Positions 11,350 to 22,907 of a stretch of DNA of 64,000 nucleotides are shown in pieces. The position numbers and the translations under genes were made by a program. The DNA lies in contig OX637296.1 of NCBI GenBank assembly GCA_951799445.1, forward strand, positions 23,746,001-23,810,000, written 5' to 3'. The stretch is from Pseudisothecium myosuroides. Its lineage: Eukaryota; Streptophyta; Bryopsida; Hypnales; Lembophyllaceae. The notes under the pieces are model-generated. The model worked only from the letters and a program-made list of their open reading frames with translations, ran no database searches and had not been told where the DNA came from. Each line of letters begins with the position of its first letter. Position 1 is the stretch's first letter.

Positions 11350-13442
11350 CAGTACCCACCAAGTCTGAACCGTGCAGGCCTTGCTCGAGCTGAAAATGAA
11401 CAGTGAACTCATAACTTCAAAATCACACCAAAGACCCAAAAATTTATGAAATTGCAATCTGTAAAATGCGTTTGGAAGATATAGAAGTCTAGTTTTGTAT
11501 TACATTAATTTATTACATTGACAAAGTCAAAAAGTACAACAATAGTGCATTTTGTAGCATGGTATCTACCATCTTGTACTCTCACCCCCTGCATTAATTA
11601 CAGCCTTCATTCGGTGAGGCATGCTAGCAATGAGAATGTGAAGAGTCTCCATTGATATGGCTTCCCATGCCCGCTCAATGCTCTTAACCAATTCATCTTT
11701 GTTGTTTGGTCTAGTCTCATTTTGCACGAAGTCTTTTAGAATCATCCACACATTCTCTATAGGATTCAAGTCCGGTGAATTAGCAGGCCATGTGAACTTT
11801 TTGATCTTATGCGCTTCTCGCCATTGTTTTGGTAAGGTACTCCGATGCACTGGGGCACCATCCTCCATGAGATGAAGACTTTGAGGATTATCATGCATGA
11901 AGTAAAAGCCACTCAATCGACATTGATACACAATGTCCACAAAATCAGCACTTGTTCGTCTATCGGATGGCATGATAACAATGGGGCACTTCTCATAACC
12001 TGTAAAAGCACCCCAAATCATGACAGATGTCCGTCCAGATTTGAAGATGGGTGCTAGGCAATCCCATGAATAACGTTCGTACGCTCGCCGCCAGACTTTA
12101 ACTTGACGAGAATTCTTGCCTATCTCAAATGAAGACTCATCTGTCCATATTACATTCATCCAATCAGAAACTGTCCAACTCTCATATTTTCTAGCAAAGG
12201 CCAATCGATCAGCCTTGTGCTTGTCATTGAGAAATGGCTTCTTTGCTGCAACTCGGTTACGAAATCCTAAACGTTTAATCTCCTTCCTTAACGTGCTTGC
12301 ACAAACTTTCTCACTCATATTTTCTATGATGGATACAAGTGGTATGCGTCTATTTTGTGTAAGAATGCGTCCCAATTCCCTCCTACCTCGATCAGTCAAT
12401 TTGCAACGTCGACGGACAGCCTTTCGAGTGACCACTGTTCCTTCATCGCGGAATTTATTCAAGACATACTCAACAGTAGTATGTGGTATGCCTAACTTTG
12501 CTCCAATGCTACGTTGTGACATGCCTGAACGACTCATTCCAACTATTATGCCTTTTTTCTCTGTACTCAAACGACGACCTCCCATTTCTCACAAATCCAG
12601 ATTACAATCTCACACACTTTTAAATGAAATGCTAACCAACTGAGATGCAATAAGTACCCTGCCACAAGCCCACAACATGACACCAACATATGTAAAACAT
12701 TAGAATGTCAACAATGATCAATTCATTCAAAGAAGATTCATATAAAAATCAGTATTTCAATAAACAAGAAACATGAAATCAAATCAAATCCATCTCCATC
12801 TTCATGAGCTAGCTAACTTATTGCAGAAGGAAAATGGAACTACATCGTCCAAGCAGCAATTGACTGAGCAGCAAAGCAACAATGGATTGAGCAGCAATGG
12901 ACAGGGCAGTAATGGACTGAGTGAGCAGCAGGGCAAGGCAGCTCAATGGAAGCACAATGTCAATGATTGGAGACAGTGAATCAAAGAGTACACATACCTT
13001 CACAAGTCTGTAGCTCAAAATATGCTCAAAATCTTGACAGAAGTTACACAACGAAAATGGATGTCATTCCACACTCAAGCACCATCTTCCAAAATGACAT
13101 TTGAAGTGCATCTATCCACTCACAAGCTTCATTTATACAAAATTTCAGCTCATTTCAAGCAAATCCGTGAACTCCATGTGCTTTGATATTTTTCAAAGTT
13201 GTGTACACGTTCAACCACCACAGTGACACATGTTTGCTTAATTGGATTTATCATAGATCTTTTACTATATCTCATTAAATGCTTAATGACACTTGTAACT
13301 AAAGTACTAATCTCACCTAACACCACTAATTTTAGTTCCTACATTGAACAAGTGAAAGAAAAAGAGGCGTTCAAAGTCAAGATCCCTGTAGCTTCACTGT
13401 GGCTTTCTCCGGTGCTGCACGGTTCAGACTTGGTGGGTACTG
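11350..13442 (-). mobile_element. Complete Tc1-type DNA transposon, 2093 bp
   Basis: Perfect 28-bp terminal inverted repeats (11350-11377 and 13415-13442) begin CAGTACCCACCAAGTCTGAA. The element is flanked by TA on both sides (11348-11349 and 13443-13444), the duplication made by Tc1/mariner transposons. The empty site is visible in the partner arm of the surrounding foldback element. One intact transposase frame lies inside on the minus strand. About 830 bp between the transposase start and the right end contains only a Gln/Ser-rich chance frame with short CAGCAATGG-type repeats. Perfect ends plus an intact frame indicate recent insertion. Confidence 0.93.
11566..12585 (-). CDS. Tc1 family transposase (DD34E), intact
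   Basis: A 339-aa transposase that would excise and reinsert its own element at TA dinucleotides. Residues ~8-50 form the N-terminal helix-turn-helix (GMSQRSIGAKLGIPHTTVEY). The catalytic triad is visible: D149 in IWTDESSFE, D242 in MEDGAPVH and E277 in NSPDLNPIENVW. There are 34 residues between the second Asp and the Glu, the DD34E spacing of the Tc1 group, not the DD39D usual for plant mariner-like elements. Length matches typical Tc1 transposases (~340 aa). There is no frameshift or internal stop. The start at MGGRRLSTEKK is the natural N-terminus. The gene is clearly more GC-rich than the DNA around the element, which may point to recent arrival. It is the only intact transposase in the window. 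Confidence 0.95.
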   Translation of the reverse strand: MGGRRLSTEKKGIIVGMSRSGMSQRSIGAKLGIPHTTVEYVLNKFRDEGTVVTRKAVRRRCKLTDRGRRELGRILTQNRRIPLVSIIENMSEKVCASTLRKEIKRLGFRNRVAAKKPFLNDKHKADRLAFARKYESWTVSDWMNVIWTDESSFEIGKNSRQVKVWRRAYERYSWDCLAPIFKSGRTSVMIWGAFTGYEKCPIVIMPSDRRTSADFVDIVYQCRLSGFYFMHDNPQSLHLMEDGAPVHRSTLPKQWREAHKIKKFTWPANSPDLNPIENVWMILKDFVQNETRPNNKDELVKSIERAWEAISMETLHILIASMPHRMKAVINAGGESTRW

Positions 13443-13535
13443 TACATATCCCACATAGATTGTTCTACATCCTACTTCTCCATGTGCATGTAAAGACTTG
13501 TCTTTTCACTTCGAAAACATAATGCATAAGTGGAT

Positions 13536-14069
13536 TCCAATTCAAAGTGAGGTAATTCAATAATAACACTGAAATTAATGATCTCAATGAATCCATTAGC
13601 ATTCTGTTTAAAGATCCTATTGTTTAATTTTCAGTTTTACTTGGAAATTTTTAATTTGCCACTACTTGGAGTGTACAGTCGCGGCGCGGGCACCAAGTGA
13701 AGTTTTGACAATTATTGACAATTGTCCCCATAACCACTGATTTGGTGTGAAATATATTGCACCATTTCATCCCTTGGATAAAATGGTGTGGTATATTCCA
13801 CACCATTTCGTTCAGGGGAGGGCAGAGTCAGTGATTGCTACTAAATATAATGTACTCTGCTTGTCTTGGTTAGGGTAATTTGCTCCTTTGTTGGAATATT
13901 GAACACACAATTCTCATTGGCCCTTTGGTAGAAAGAAAGCTTATGTCACAGTGGTCCATGCCATGTCAAATTTTGTTCTTGAATGAACTTAATACTACTT
14001 GTAATTTACAAGAAAGGGCCCAATACCCACCCCATACTTTTCTCTAATGAGACATACACAGAGAGAGGC
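13536..14069. other. Intergenic, with a small perfect hairpin
   Basis: No gene seen. At 13783-13810 AAATGGTGTGG and CCACACCATTT flank a TATATT loop (11-bp perfect arms). A related motif (TGCACCATTTCATCC) lies just upstream at ~13760. This could be the remnant of a MITE, but no ends were found. Confidence 0.5.
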
Positions 14070-15605
14070 GGTTGTTGTTAAAATCGTGATAGGAATCAGG
14101 CCCTATTGTGGTAGTATTTCTACTCTATGAGTAAGACATTCCACTAATTCAAACGTACAAAATTTCAATCTACTCATATTCATTGGGTGCCGCCGAAATG
14201 GATGGTACAATATCAAAAAGACAAATTTTTTTACTAGGTTCTTTATTGCTATTGAAAGAATACTAACTTTTGTGGAATTTTTATGTACTCTCTCATCTTT
14301 CAATGTGTTAATGCTTCATAACTTAGCCATGTAAAGTTGAGGATGGCAAACAAAAAGTTTTCAAGAAATAAATTTCAAGGATCTTGAATAAACAAAGAAT
14401 GCCTCTCCATCTAGTATACTTTGGATCATTTTTAGGCTAACTGCCTTGGTAATAGGTCTTGTCTTTATAGGAGAATGTATGAACTTTCTATTGTGTTATA
14501 TAATTCTCAAGTTGTTGAATTTTTCACCTTGTAGCACCAATTTAAAATTGCATGTGTGTATATTGAATATATTGGTGTAAAATGTTGTCCTTGTATGTTA
14601 ATTGTTTGGCATTGTATAGGACATTTTAGGTTAGGATATATGTGGGTGGCTTTTGAAATAAGATCTAAATTAGTTGTAGGCATTACATGGTTCTATAAAA
14701 TACATTTTAGGCTTGAATCTACATATGTTGTTTTTGGATAAGGATCTAAATTAGATGCCATTATTGTTAGATATCCATAGTATTGCTCCCCAATGGACTA
14801 AAGTTCTGGTCTTTAATGAATGGAATAAACCTAGAAGACAAGTATATGTCCAAATCACATACAATTTTCTGGATCATAAGGATTTGACTGCTACGTAAGA
14901 TTTTGAAAACAAAATGTTTGTAAAGGAATGTTGACATTTGTAAATAGATTGCTACATTTCAATTGACATTCTCAATACCACTGTGTTGTACAGTACTCCC
15001 TCCTTCTTGAAATAAATCTGGGATTTCCAAATATACTTGTCCCAAATTAAATTCAAAATTCTCCACAACTTGATTGACAACAATTGAAGCTAGTTCAAAC
15101 AACCTAAAGCAAAAGAATCCGCAAGATGCCACACTCTATCTAAGTCTATATAGCTATTTGATCCCTACAAAGGAAATCAAAACACAACCTCTTACCAACC
15201 AAAGGTGATGAATTCAACCCAAAACCATACTAAACCTTGCTATTAACAAATCTCTTGTTGAAAAATTTCTTGAGGTTGAATCACAAGACATTGTCGGAAT
15301 TGAAGACAAAGGACATCATCGGACTTCTTTGCACCAATGTTGCTCATAGAATGATCCAGTGGCACTAGAGCAATTCCAAAAAGAGGAAAAATTTGTTAAT
15401 TTTGCCATGTGTTTTCAACTTGCTCCATTTCACTATTGACTTTCATTCTTTCACGCCAAGTGAGGTAGACTAGAAGCTACAATAAATACAAATCCTCATG
15501 CACTAAAAATAGGAGAAACACATACACTAATCTCGCCATTTCCAGGAAATCACAAATTTATTTTGGAATGGAGGGAGTACTATAGTATCCTTTCAAGAAA
15601 GACTA
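14070..15605 (-). repeat. Diverged outer arm of the large inverted duplication (left)
   Basis: The reverse complement matches two successive right-hand segments, 31092-32430 and 32808-36350, at clearly lower identity than the inner arms. Landmarks include AATTAGTGGAATGTCTTAC near 36270 and its complement near 14140, and GGATCTAAATTAGATGCCAT near 14741 against its complement near 31370 and 33625. It carries one insertion of its own (14996-15577) but lacks those found in the right-hand copies. Confidence 0.8.
14996..15577. mobile_element. Stowaway-like MITE (TA duplication), 582 bp
   Basis: The ends are CTCCCTCCTTCTTGAAATAA and the complement of CTCCCTCCATTCCAAAATAA, the CTCCCTCC terminus typical of plant Stowaway/mariner MITEs. 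It is flanked by TA (14994-14995 and 15578-15579). The right arm of the inverted duplication (around 31115) is uninterrupted: removing the element and one TA restores a match to it. There is no coding capacity. A related, truncated copy is at 44918. Confidence 0.92.
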
Positions 15606-16514
15606 CAATTCCTCAATATAGGAAAAAAAGACTAAGGCATCTATCTTAAACATGGTAAAACAGCATACAACCATTACGTCAATACACTTGATTTGTAATT
15701 ATGAAATTGCCTCAAAGAGACAAACAAACTTTGCATGTGGTCACAACTTGACATGGAGAAGTTGTTTCATCACATGCATACAATTGTACACAACATGAAA
15801 GATTCTCAAACTATATGGACTTTTTATTTGTTATTGTCCTCTAATATTTAAGAAGTGGGTGCTACTTGTCAAAACCTTACTACTTATAAGTCAACATTCC
15901 CAATTTGATTTTTAAACAACTATAGAAGGATAATCTAATGGTGATATGAGCAAATACTAATTTAAAATGATGTGATTGTGAAAAATTATTTCACTCGCAC
16001 TAATAGGAGAAATCAATGTGACCATCAAATTTGTAATTAATCCCCCCCCAAAGTAGAGAGGCCTATCACCCAGGTAGGCTGTAAAAAAGCGATTCAATTA
16101 TTGAGTGAATACGTTCATTTTTTGTTTCTACAATTTTTGTGAAATCCATTCATTTGATATTTTTAGGCCTTGGGCTCTTTATTAGGTTAAGGCATGCAAT
16201 AAGTTACAAACTAGATTTCTAGCAAAATAAAGAATCAATCCATCTAAATCCCACTTTATAATATGGACTAGGTAATGTGAAAGCGGAGCCACATTATGAG
16301 AAATACCTTGCCTAGCCTAAAGTAGTGAGGTATGTTATTTCTCATAATGAGGCTATGCTTTGAGATTAACAAATTTATCTTCAATGTTGGATGTTTGGAT
16401 CTTGGTCAATCGTGAATAAGTAAGGGTTTAGAGAAAAGGTCATTAGAGCATTGAAGCAAACCCAAGTTATGCAATTCCTACATAATCCAATGAGAGATTG
16501 TCATTTGTCCTCAA

Positions 16515-17100
16515 TCTCTAAAATTCCAAGTATTCCCTCAAGGGACATGTGATGATTTGGGCAGCCTGTTCCTGTGATCTCAAATTTTGGCACGATTTTT
16601 GGATATTTTCTTGATGATAGATAAATACATGAGCTTTTTGTAAATTTTTATTTCAATCAGTGCCCAAGAGCAAAAGTTATGCTAGACTAGGCACAAAATG
16701 GAGTTTGCAAGGCAACAACAACAAAACTTGGAATGAAAATTTAAAATTTTTTTTATTTTATAGATTGTATTTTTGTCTACATGGAAAGCTTTGATGGAAT
16801 CTATTTGGATTAGTGGTGTGAAAGTTATGGAGCTTCTTGTTTGTCAAACAATCATTGCATCTTGACATTTTCATGAGAAAATAATGTATTAGATTCACTT
16901 TATAACTCAATTTTCACAGTAAAAAAAAGTTTCACAAAATTTATTTGCTTGCTAGAACAATCTTACTTCTAGAATTAGTGTATTTCAGTTTTAGTGTCTT
17001 AGAGCTATTAATTATATAGTTTTTCCTTCTTTCAATCTTTCTTGTACTTTCTTCTACTTAACACACACACACACACACACACACTACACATACACACATC

Positions 17101-17138
<38 letters not shown>

Positions 17139-17290
17139 TTTTAAATTCAAATTTGTAGTGCAAAAATCTTAAGTTAAAAAGACTCAAAGTCCTACAGTAT
17201 AATCTAGTCACACACTCACACAACGTGCAAAAAACTAAGTTGATAAAGCATGAATAGACCCATACTAAACCATACACTCACACGTCCTTT
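16515..17290. mobile_element. TTAA-family element, diverged and truncated
   Basis: The left end TCTCTAAAATTCCAAG, preceded by TCAA (a mutated TTAA), and the internal order of motifs (TTTGGGCAGCCTG, GAGCAAAAGTTATG, TAGAACAATC) follow the ~930-bp TTAA family. The right end is missing. AC and AAT microsatellites have grown inside it. The mirror copy lies at 29410-30185. Confidence 0.6.
17060..17138. repeat. Compound microsatellite (AC)n and (AAT)n
   Basis: About twelve AC units (17061-17084) are followed after a short spacer by about thirteen AAT units (17099-17138). The same pair occurs in reverse complement at 29561-29637 in the other arm with a slightly different AC length. Long Tyr or Val-Cys runs in predicted frames here are artefacts. 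Confidence 0.95.
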
Positions 17291-17533
17291 TCCCAAGTGC
17301 ATTGTCACGATGATAAAGGATTTCTAAGATATGGTAATGGGTGGATGACTGACGCAAATGGAAGGATCCAGTAGATGTCAGAATTAGGTGACTGACAGCA
17401 TGGGGTGGTTGTAACTTAAATGTTGTTGGTGATATTGAAAGATTGTTGTTGTATTGTTTTTTAGTGCTATGGTTTGGATCATTGTAGGACTTGTTGATTC
17501 CCAATTGAATTGGATTCTTATTTGGATCCTTAA

Positions 17534-18467
17534 TTTCTAAAGACCAAAAGTCCTTCTTCAAAATTTGGGTAGGTTCCTATGATTTCAATTTTTGACAAGA
17601 TTTTTAAACATGTTTTTGAAGATATAGAAGCACATTAGCTCTAGGGGAATATAACTTTTATTTCAATTGGTGCTTGGGAGCAAACATCATGCCATTTGAA
17701 GCTTAAATTGGAGGTTAATGGCAATACAAATGAATTGAAAAAACTCAAAATATAATTTTTTTTAAATTTGGTTTTTGATAGAAAATATTTTTGCCTACAA
17801 ACGTGGAAAAATTTGATTCATTCTATTTGGACTAGTGATGAAAACATTATAGAGAGTTTTGTTTTTTGGACAATCAAGGTATCTTGTTCTTCAAAAAATA
17901 ACTTGTAGGATTCTTTTTTTGGACTTTATTTTCATAGTTTACAAAAAAAAGTTGCACATTGTTTAGTTTTTTTGCTAGAACAATTTCATTGTTGGGATCA
18001 TTTTTTGTATTTCAAGTCCATTTTAGAGCTACTAACAATTTAAATTTTCCTTCTATTTTGAACCTATTTCTATTAAACAATTTTTTTAAGAATGAAAATC
18101 AATTTTTTTTTTTACTTGAATTTTTTTCCAAGATTTTCAACTCAATTTTTTAATTTATAAGGTTAGAAATCCAATGACTTTAAATGCAAAAAAGTTTAGC
18201 TAAAATGATTCAAAGCCAAAATATGTAGTCAGGCAAGGTACAAGAAAAAATATTTTTTGTCTTTAAAGGCAAATATCTTGCAATTTATGTGGTCAAAGTG
18301 TGGATCAAAGCTTATAAAAATTCTTCCACACATTATCATACTAGTTGAGTGCAACATCCTACAATTAGATATGCCAAGAAACAAAGTTTTAAGAATTTTG
18401 CACTTAGCAATACAAATGGTAGCTTTGAGTGTTATTTGACAAAAAAAAAAGTCTTGGTCTCTGGGGG
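17534..18467 (-). mobile_element. TTAA-family (piggyBac-like) element, 934 bp
   Basis: Flanked by TTAA at 17530-17533 and 18468-18471. The well-preserved end is at 18467: read in reverse it is CCCCCAGAGACCAAGAC, while the other end is TTTCTAAAGACCAAAAG. Length equals that of the best-defined copy (34434-35367) and the interior aligns with it in reverse orientation. It encodes nothing. The mirror image is 28233-29166. Confidence 0.75.
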
Positions 18468-19469
18468 TTAAGAAAAGATATTCTTTTGAATGATTGGTAA
18501 AAATTTATTGCATGTACCCAGAAGTGTTGACTACAAAAGACTTTTCTCAAATGTTTCATTCTTGAAGAACAAACTCAAAATTGCCTAACAAATCACTAAT
18601 AACTAACAAGGCCAAGAATGTTCTTTGTACCAGAATGTTTGTATAGAAGCATTACAATCTTCCACCTAAATTGTAGGCTCAAGTAGAAAAATATTGTATG
18701 GTTCAAAATTTCTTAGGACTCGCAATTGCCTCAATTAGGAACTAAAAATTGCAATCGTTGTAGACCACCTCTCAAAAAATCTAGTCTAGCAATGTATGCT
18801 CCCTTGACAAAATTGAACTTTGTCTATTTGCCAAGAGAAATATCGCAACCCAAGCTACTAAAAAAATATGAAAAAAAATTGTGGTGATGGAAGTAATCAA
18901 AGTGACAACCTAACTAAGATCTATAGGAAAAAGCAATTACATTGAAAAAAGATGGTGGATGCCATTTTTGTACCACGGCAATATATATTGCTAGTCAGTG
19001 ATTGACTGAAACTTCCACCTTGGTCGACTTTGTCTTCACTTGTTTTCAACTATTCACAAATGGGGCAAAAATAATAGCACTAGTAACACTAGTGAGGTAG
19101 ATACCCCCTAGACTGCCACGTTTTGCTATTGTACTTATTAGATTGGTAAAAAAAATTCATATTTTCTTTTTGGCAATTGAAAGCGGAAGGTTCTAATGCA
19201 CCAAATTAAAAGAAATGTGACTCTTAGTCATCCGGAATAGCATTGGCTTGAATCATATTTTACAATAGATATTGGCCATGATATGACTAGCTGCAGTCAC
19301 ATGATGCTGACATTCATGCCATAATTGTGACTTTGCACCTTTAAAAGTTTGACTGCATCTAGTCATAAATTTACCAGTGACATCCGTATGAGCTGCTACA
19401 TCAACTAGAAATATGACTCATGAAACAAGCGGGATCATAGTTCAAAGTAGTTCAACAATAATTTAAGTT

Positions 19470-19790
19470 TCCAAGCTCTCCTAGAGTCAAGGCATCTATC
19501 TAAGCCCCTTTGACAATTAACCTAGGCAATGGATACGCCATGGAGGACCTCTATTCCCTCATACATTTCTACTACCGCTCCTCCATATTAAGGCAAAATA
19601 GTCGATCCAAATTGCATAGACAAAACATACACGGCAACTTTGATCACATATCTTTGCTCTACAAATTTGTCTACTTTGCGGGATAGTTAAGACATCAACC
19701 GACAACATCCTTAACAACGTTGGCGATGATCTTAGATATGACAACTTGCTACTCCACCATAACTTTCTAGAGCCATTCATCCTTGTCCTT
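19470..19790 (-). pseudogene. Fragment of decayed repeated gene (arm copy)
   Basis: Reverse complement of 26910-27230. It matches the 3' part of the gene-like repeat at 24160-24450 in the spacer (frame ending IANVVKDVVD-like), with stops and substitutions. No family recognised. Confidence 0.5.
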
Positions 19791-20550
19791 GCACTTCAAA
19801 AAATTATGTCCTCAATTGTGTCAGTCAATTGCATAGATCCTCTTCAATTGAGGCTCAAGACATGTGTTTGAAAAAGTTGCAACTTTCTTGAAGGTTAGAT
19901 TTTTGAATGAATATAATGCTAAGGTGGAAGTTTGAAGTGGAGTATGTTGTCAATACTATTTTGTTGATTATTCACTCAATTAGCTAGTATCAATATGATC
20001 AATCTGTCAACAAAAGAAAAAGAGCCCTCAATTACTGTTTTGCAACTATGGTCAATTGGCCTTGACTGTTACTGTCATATGGTCAATAAATATATCCCAA
20101 AGTCTTGACTTGTTTTCAACAAGCTTGACATGTCAATGTCAAACAGTGCAATGGTACAAACATAATAATAATATGTCCCTACACTAGCTTGTCAGTTTTA
20201 ATCCCAAGTACTGTACTTAGAGCAATTGACCCTTAAGACTTGACAGTAATCTACTTCAAACGTACTCTAAGAGCACTTGTTGCTTTGGTAATTAGCTTCA
20301 ATCAGACTATAAGAGCAGAAGCTTGATTGATCCCTCCTCAACAACTTCATTCCACTCCCTGTTGTTTTCTCTCACAAGTCTCTCTCCTAGGAAATCACCC
20401 CTCGTCCCTCCTTAGTACTTAGCCGCATTGATTCTTCAGCTAATATTCGGCTTAGCACCACACAAGTTTGCTACCTTGTGGTACGTAAGTACTGTACCAT
20501 TCCTTCTCTTTGTGCTCGATCTAGATGACAATCATGAAGGAGTACAAAAT

Positions 20551-20642
20551 ATTAAAGTCTCATTCTAATTTTTATGTTTTCTTTTTGGCAATTGACATAT
20601 TAAAGTCTCATTCTAATTTTTATATTTTCTTTTTGGCAATTG
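20551..20642 (+). repeat. 48-bp tandem duplication at the inner edge of the left arm
   Basis: Two adjacent copies of ATTAAAGTCTCATTCTAATT plus following bases start at 20551 and 20599, with one visible substitution. The first copy begins exactly where homology between the two arms of the inverted repeat ends. A related TTTTCTTTTTGGCAATTG motif occurs inside the arm near 19165. Confidence 0.85.
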
Positions 20643-21349
20643 GAAGAAGGTTCTATCCCCCCCAAATCTAGTCTAGCATTGTTTGCGCTCTAATTAGCAG
20701 AAATAAACTTTGTCTGTCTGTCGAGAAGAATATTTTATATTTGTGACCCAAGCTCCAAAACAAAATATGAAAGCTAAAAGCTTGTGGTGATGGAAGTGAT
20801 GGAAGTGATAGCCTGATTGGGTCTATAGAAAAAAACAGTGACAATGAACAATGACAATCTGACTAGGTCTGTAGAAAAAAACAATGCTGTTGAACAATGG
20901 CAAGCTGACTAGGGTCTTACTCATTGACTAAGTAGAAATACTATTGAACAATGGAATCCGATTCCTATTGCAAATCCAACGCAAGCCGTCTCTCTATGTG
21001 TCTCTTTGTATATGTCTTTCCCCCTTGCTTTGCCTCCTTCCTATCTGAGAGCTTCAAAGTCGTAGCGCGCTATGGCAAAGTCTTTGGATCTCGCTCAACT
21101 AAACTATCTACACAAAATAGTGAAATTAGGTTGCCTTAACAATTAGGTTGCCTTACCCCAAGAAAATCACTTTCTAAGCCATCAAATACTTCTCTAGATA
21201 TTTCCATTTGCACACATGGAGGTTCATGAGTACCAATTATAGCACTACCCAATTCAAAAGTAGTTCATTTTTGTGTACAGTACATGAAATATTTATATAG
21301 TGTCAATTGTCGAGAAATTAGTATGGAGCAATCTAATTTCACTATTTTG

Positions 21350-21837
21350 TGTAGAACTTTCCAATTCAAGCACCAAGTTGGAAAAAAATGTTGCGCCATC
21401 CCTAGGAGGAACTTATTCAAGTGTGGAGCAATTGGCTTCAAAGACATTGCCGTAGGAGCATGATTGCGCGGAGCAAGTGTGTACATGTTCCAACACAAAG
21501 CAGTTGGCTTTGGAGATGTTGCCTTGCAAGCATAGGCAAAACAAGTTTATCTGTTGCAAGAAACGCAAGTTTGACAATGACTGGACTTGTGACATAATCA
21601 AAGGATGCATGGGTGAAATTATGGAAGCCATTGGTGATTGGCAGGTTTTGTGAAGTGTACCAATTAATTGAGTGCATCAAGAAGTATTGCAAGAAGCCCA
21701 AGAATGATGTGCTCAAGAGGATCGCCAAGGTGAACGAGGAAAAGGAGGAGAGGCTCCCAAAGTTTATGGTGGAGCGACAAGTTGTCATGGCCAAAATGAA
21801 CGACACTACAAGAAAATGGCCACATATGCGACTATGA
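21350..21837 (+). pseudogene. Decayed repeated gene, copy 1
   Basis: Readable pieces in one orientation: FKHQVGKKCCAIP, FKCGAIGFKDIA, then CCKKRKFDNDWTCDIIKGCM, IECIKKYCKKPKNDVLK and an EEKEERLPKFMVERQVVMAK stretch. Frameshifts and stops separate them, and a ~75-bp internal duplication repeats the GFKDIA-like piece. The same pieces in the same order occur at 23770-24246, so they derive from one coding sequence with a Cys-rich part followed by a charged heptad-like repeat. I do not recognise the family. It may be a captured gene fragment amplified with the surrounding repeat. Confidence 0.5.
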
Positions 21838-22907
21838 AAGAATGACTTCTTGTTTGGAATAACTGAAGAATGACTTAGGCTCCCTAATTGCATCAGTGGT
21901 AGATGCTCCACAATATCCGAGTTGTGCTGCAATTGCCAATGCAACTCTGGGATGAGGAGTTTCCAATGTCCAAGCTTCATCCGCAGTTTTTTGTTGACTA
22001 CATTGTCAAACTTTTGACGTGGACTCCATCAATCAAAACAAAATAAACCACTGTCATATATATTGACTACGGGATACTTTAGGGTGACTACATAATGATT
22101 TCCACGTCACTGCAATCGAGTCATTTGAAGTCATTTGTCAACATGACAAAAAGTGATGTGAAGAAAAAGCCTTTTTCTTTCCGAAACATTTTTTGTTATC
22201 TTTTTCACTTCTTCATTAATTTTTTTTTAATCTTCTTTTTTCTCCCTTCTCCTCTTTTGTGTCTTTTTTTTTATTCTTCACTTATCAGTTGTATTTTCCG
22301 TCATAAATTTTAATGCACTAAGTAGTACCAAGTTTTGAATTGTGCATGGATCCCTAGGCTAAGCTGATTGTTTCATGTTTTTCTTTCTTTTCACTTGTTT
22401 ATTGCTCTAGTTTATAGGAGGTTGTAATTATAGTGATTTTGCCTAGGTAGATGAGCTTCTGTTAATGTAGAATTATGGTACTAGAACTCAAATTGTCTGT
22501 GCTAGTCGTTGATGTGCAATTGGATAAACTTTAGTCTTTTTTCTTAAAAATGAGCATACTTAACGAGTTGTAACAATGTAATTTGTAGCATATTGTCCTG
22601 GACAATCATGTTTCATTTAGTCCCTAATTCATTTGGAGGCCCAATAGAGAAAAATTTAATGTTAAGATGGTTTTAAATTTCTTAGGCCTTACAACTGACT
22701 CACTCACTCTTAGAATTGAGAATTGCAATTGGTGCAGACCACCTTTAAATAATCTACTCTAGAAATGCATGCTCCCTAAGTGACAAAATTAAACTTCGTC
22801 CACTTGCTGAGAAAAACATTGCAATCCAAGCTACTAAAAAATATGATAAAAAAATTCTCCTGATGGAAGTGATTAAAGTGACAGCTTGACTTGAGTTTGC
22901 AGAGTGG

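Larger units (their letters stand above)
10717..13535. mobile_element. Foldback MITE, split by a Tc1 transposon
   Basis: Arms 10800-11095 and 11105-11347 plus 13445-13512 are imperfect reverse complements (for example TTCACCTCCAAAAATCCGTT near 11009 and its complement near 11185). Weaker pairing extends to about 10717 and 13535. The right arm is interrupted by 11350-13442. Joining the flanks while keeping one TA restores a stretch that aligns gaplessly with the left arm. No open frame or clear target duplication is visible, and the outer limits are approximate. Confidence 0.7.
15606..20551 (+). repeat. Left arm of large near-identical inverted repeat
   Basis: A 4946-bp segment whose reverse complement is 26149-31091. 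Through the body of the arm paired positions sum to 46700 with almost no indels. I saw only a handful of differences, e.g. single-base changes near 15740, 15850 and 15991, one T-run length change near 18111 and a different AC-repeat length near 17070. The arm contains no recognisable functional gene. It contains two TTAA-type elements, two microsatellites and a fragment of a decayed gene repeat. Confidence 0.97.

Noticed and set aside
12116..12643. 175-aa frame on the plus strand
   Set aside because: It is antisense to the Tc1 transposase and shows no independent motif.
12773..12979. Gln/Ser/Asn-rich 68-aa frame inside the Tc1 element
   Set aside because: Composed of short CAGCAATGG-like repeats, no homology to any accessory transposon protein known to me.
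17032..17277. Tyr-rich and Val/Cys-rich 81-aa frame (and its mirror at 29422)
   Set aside because: Translation of AAT and AC microsatellites.
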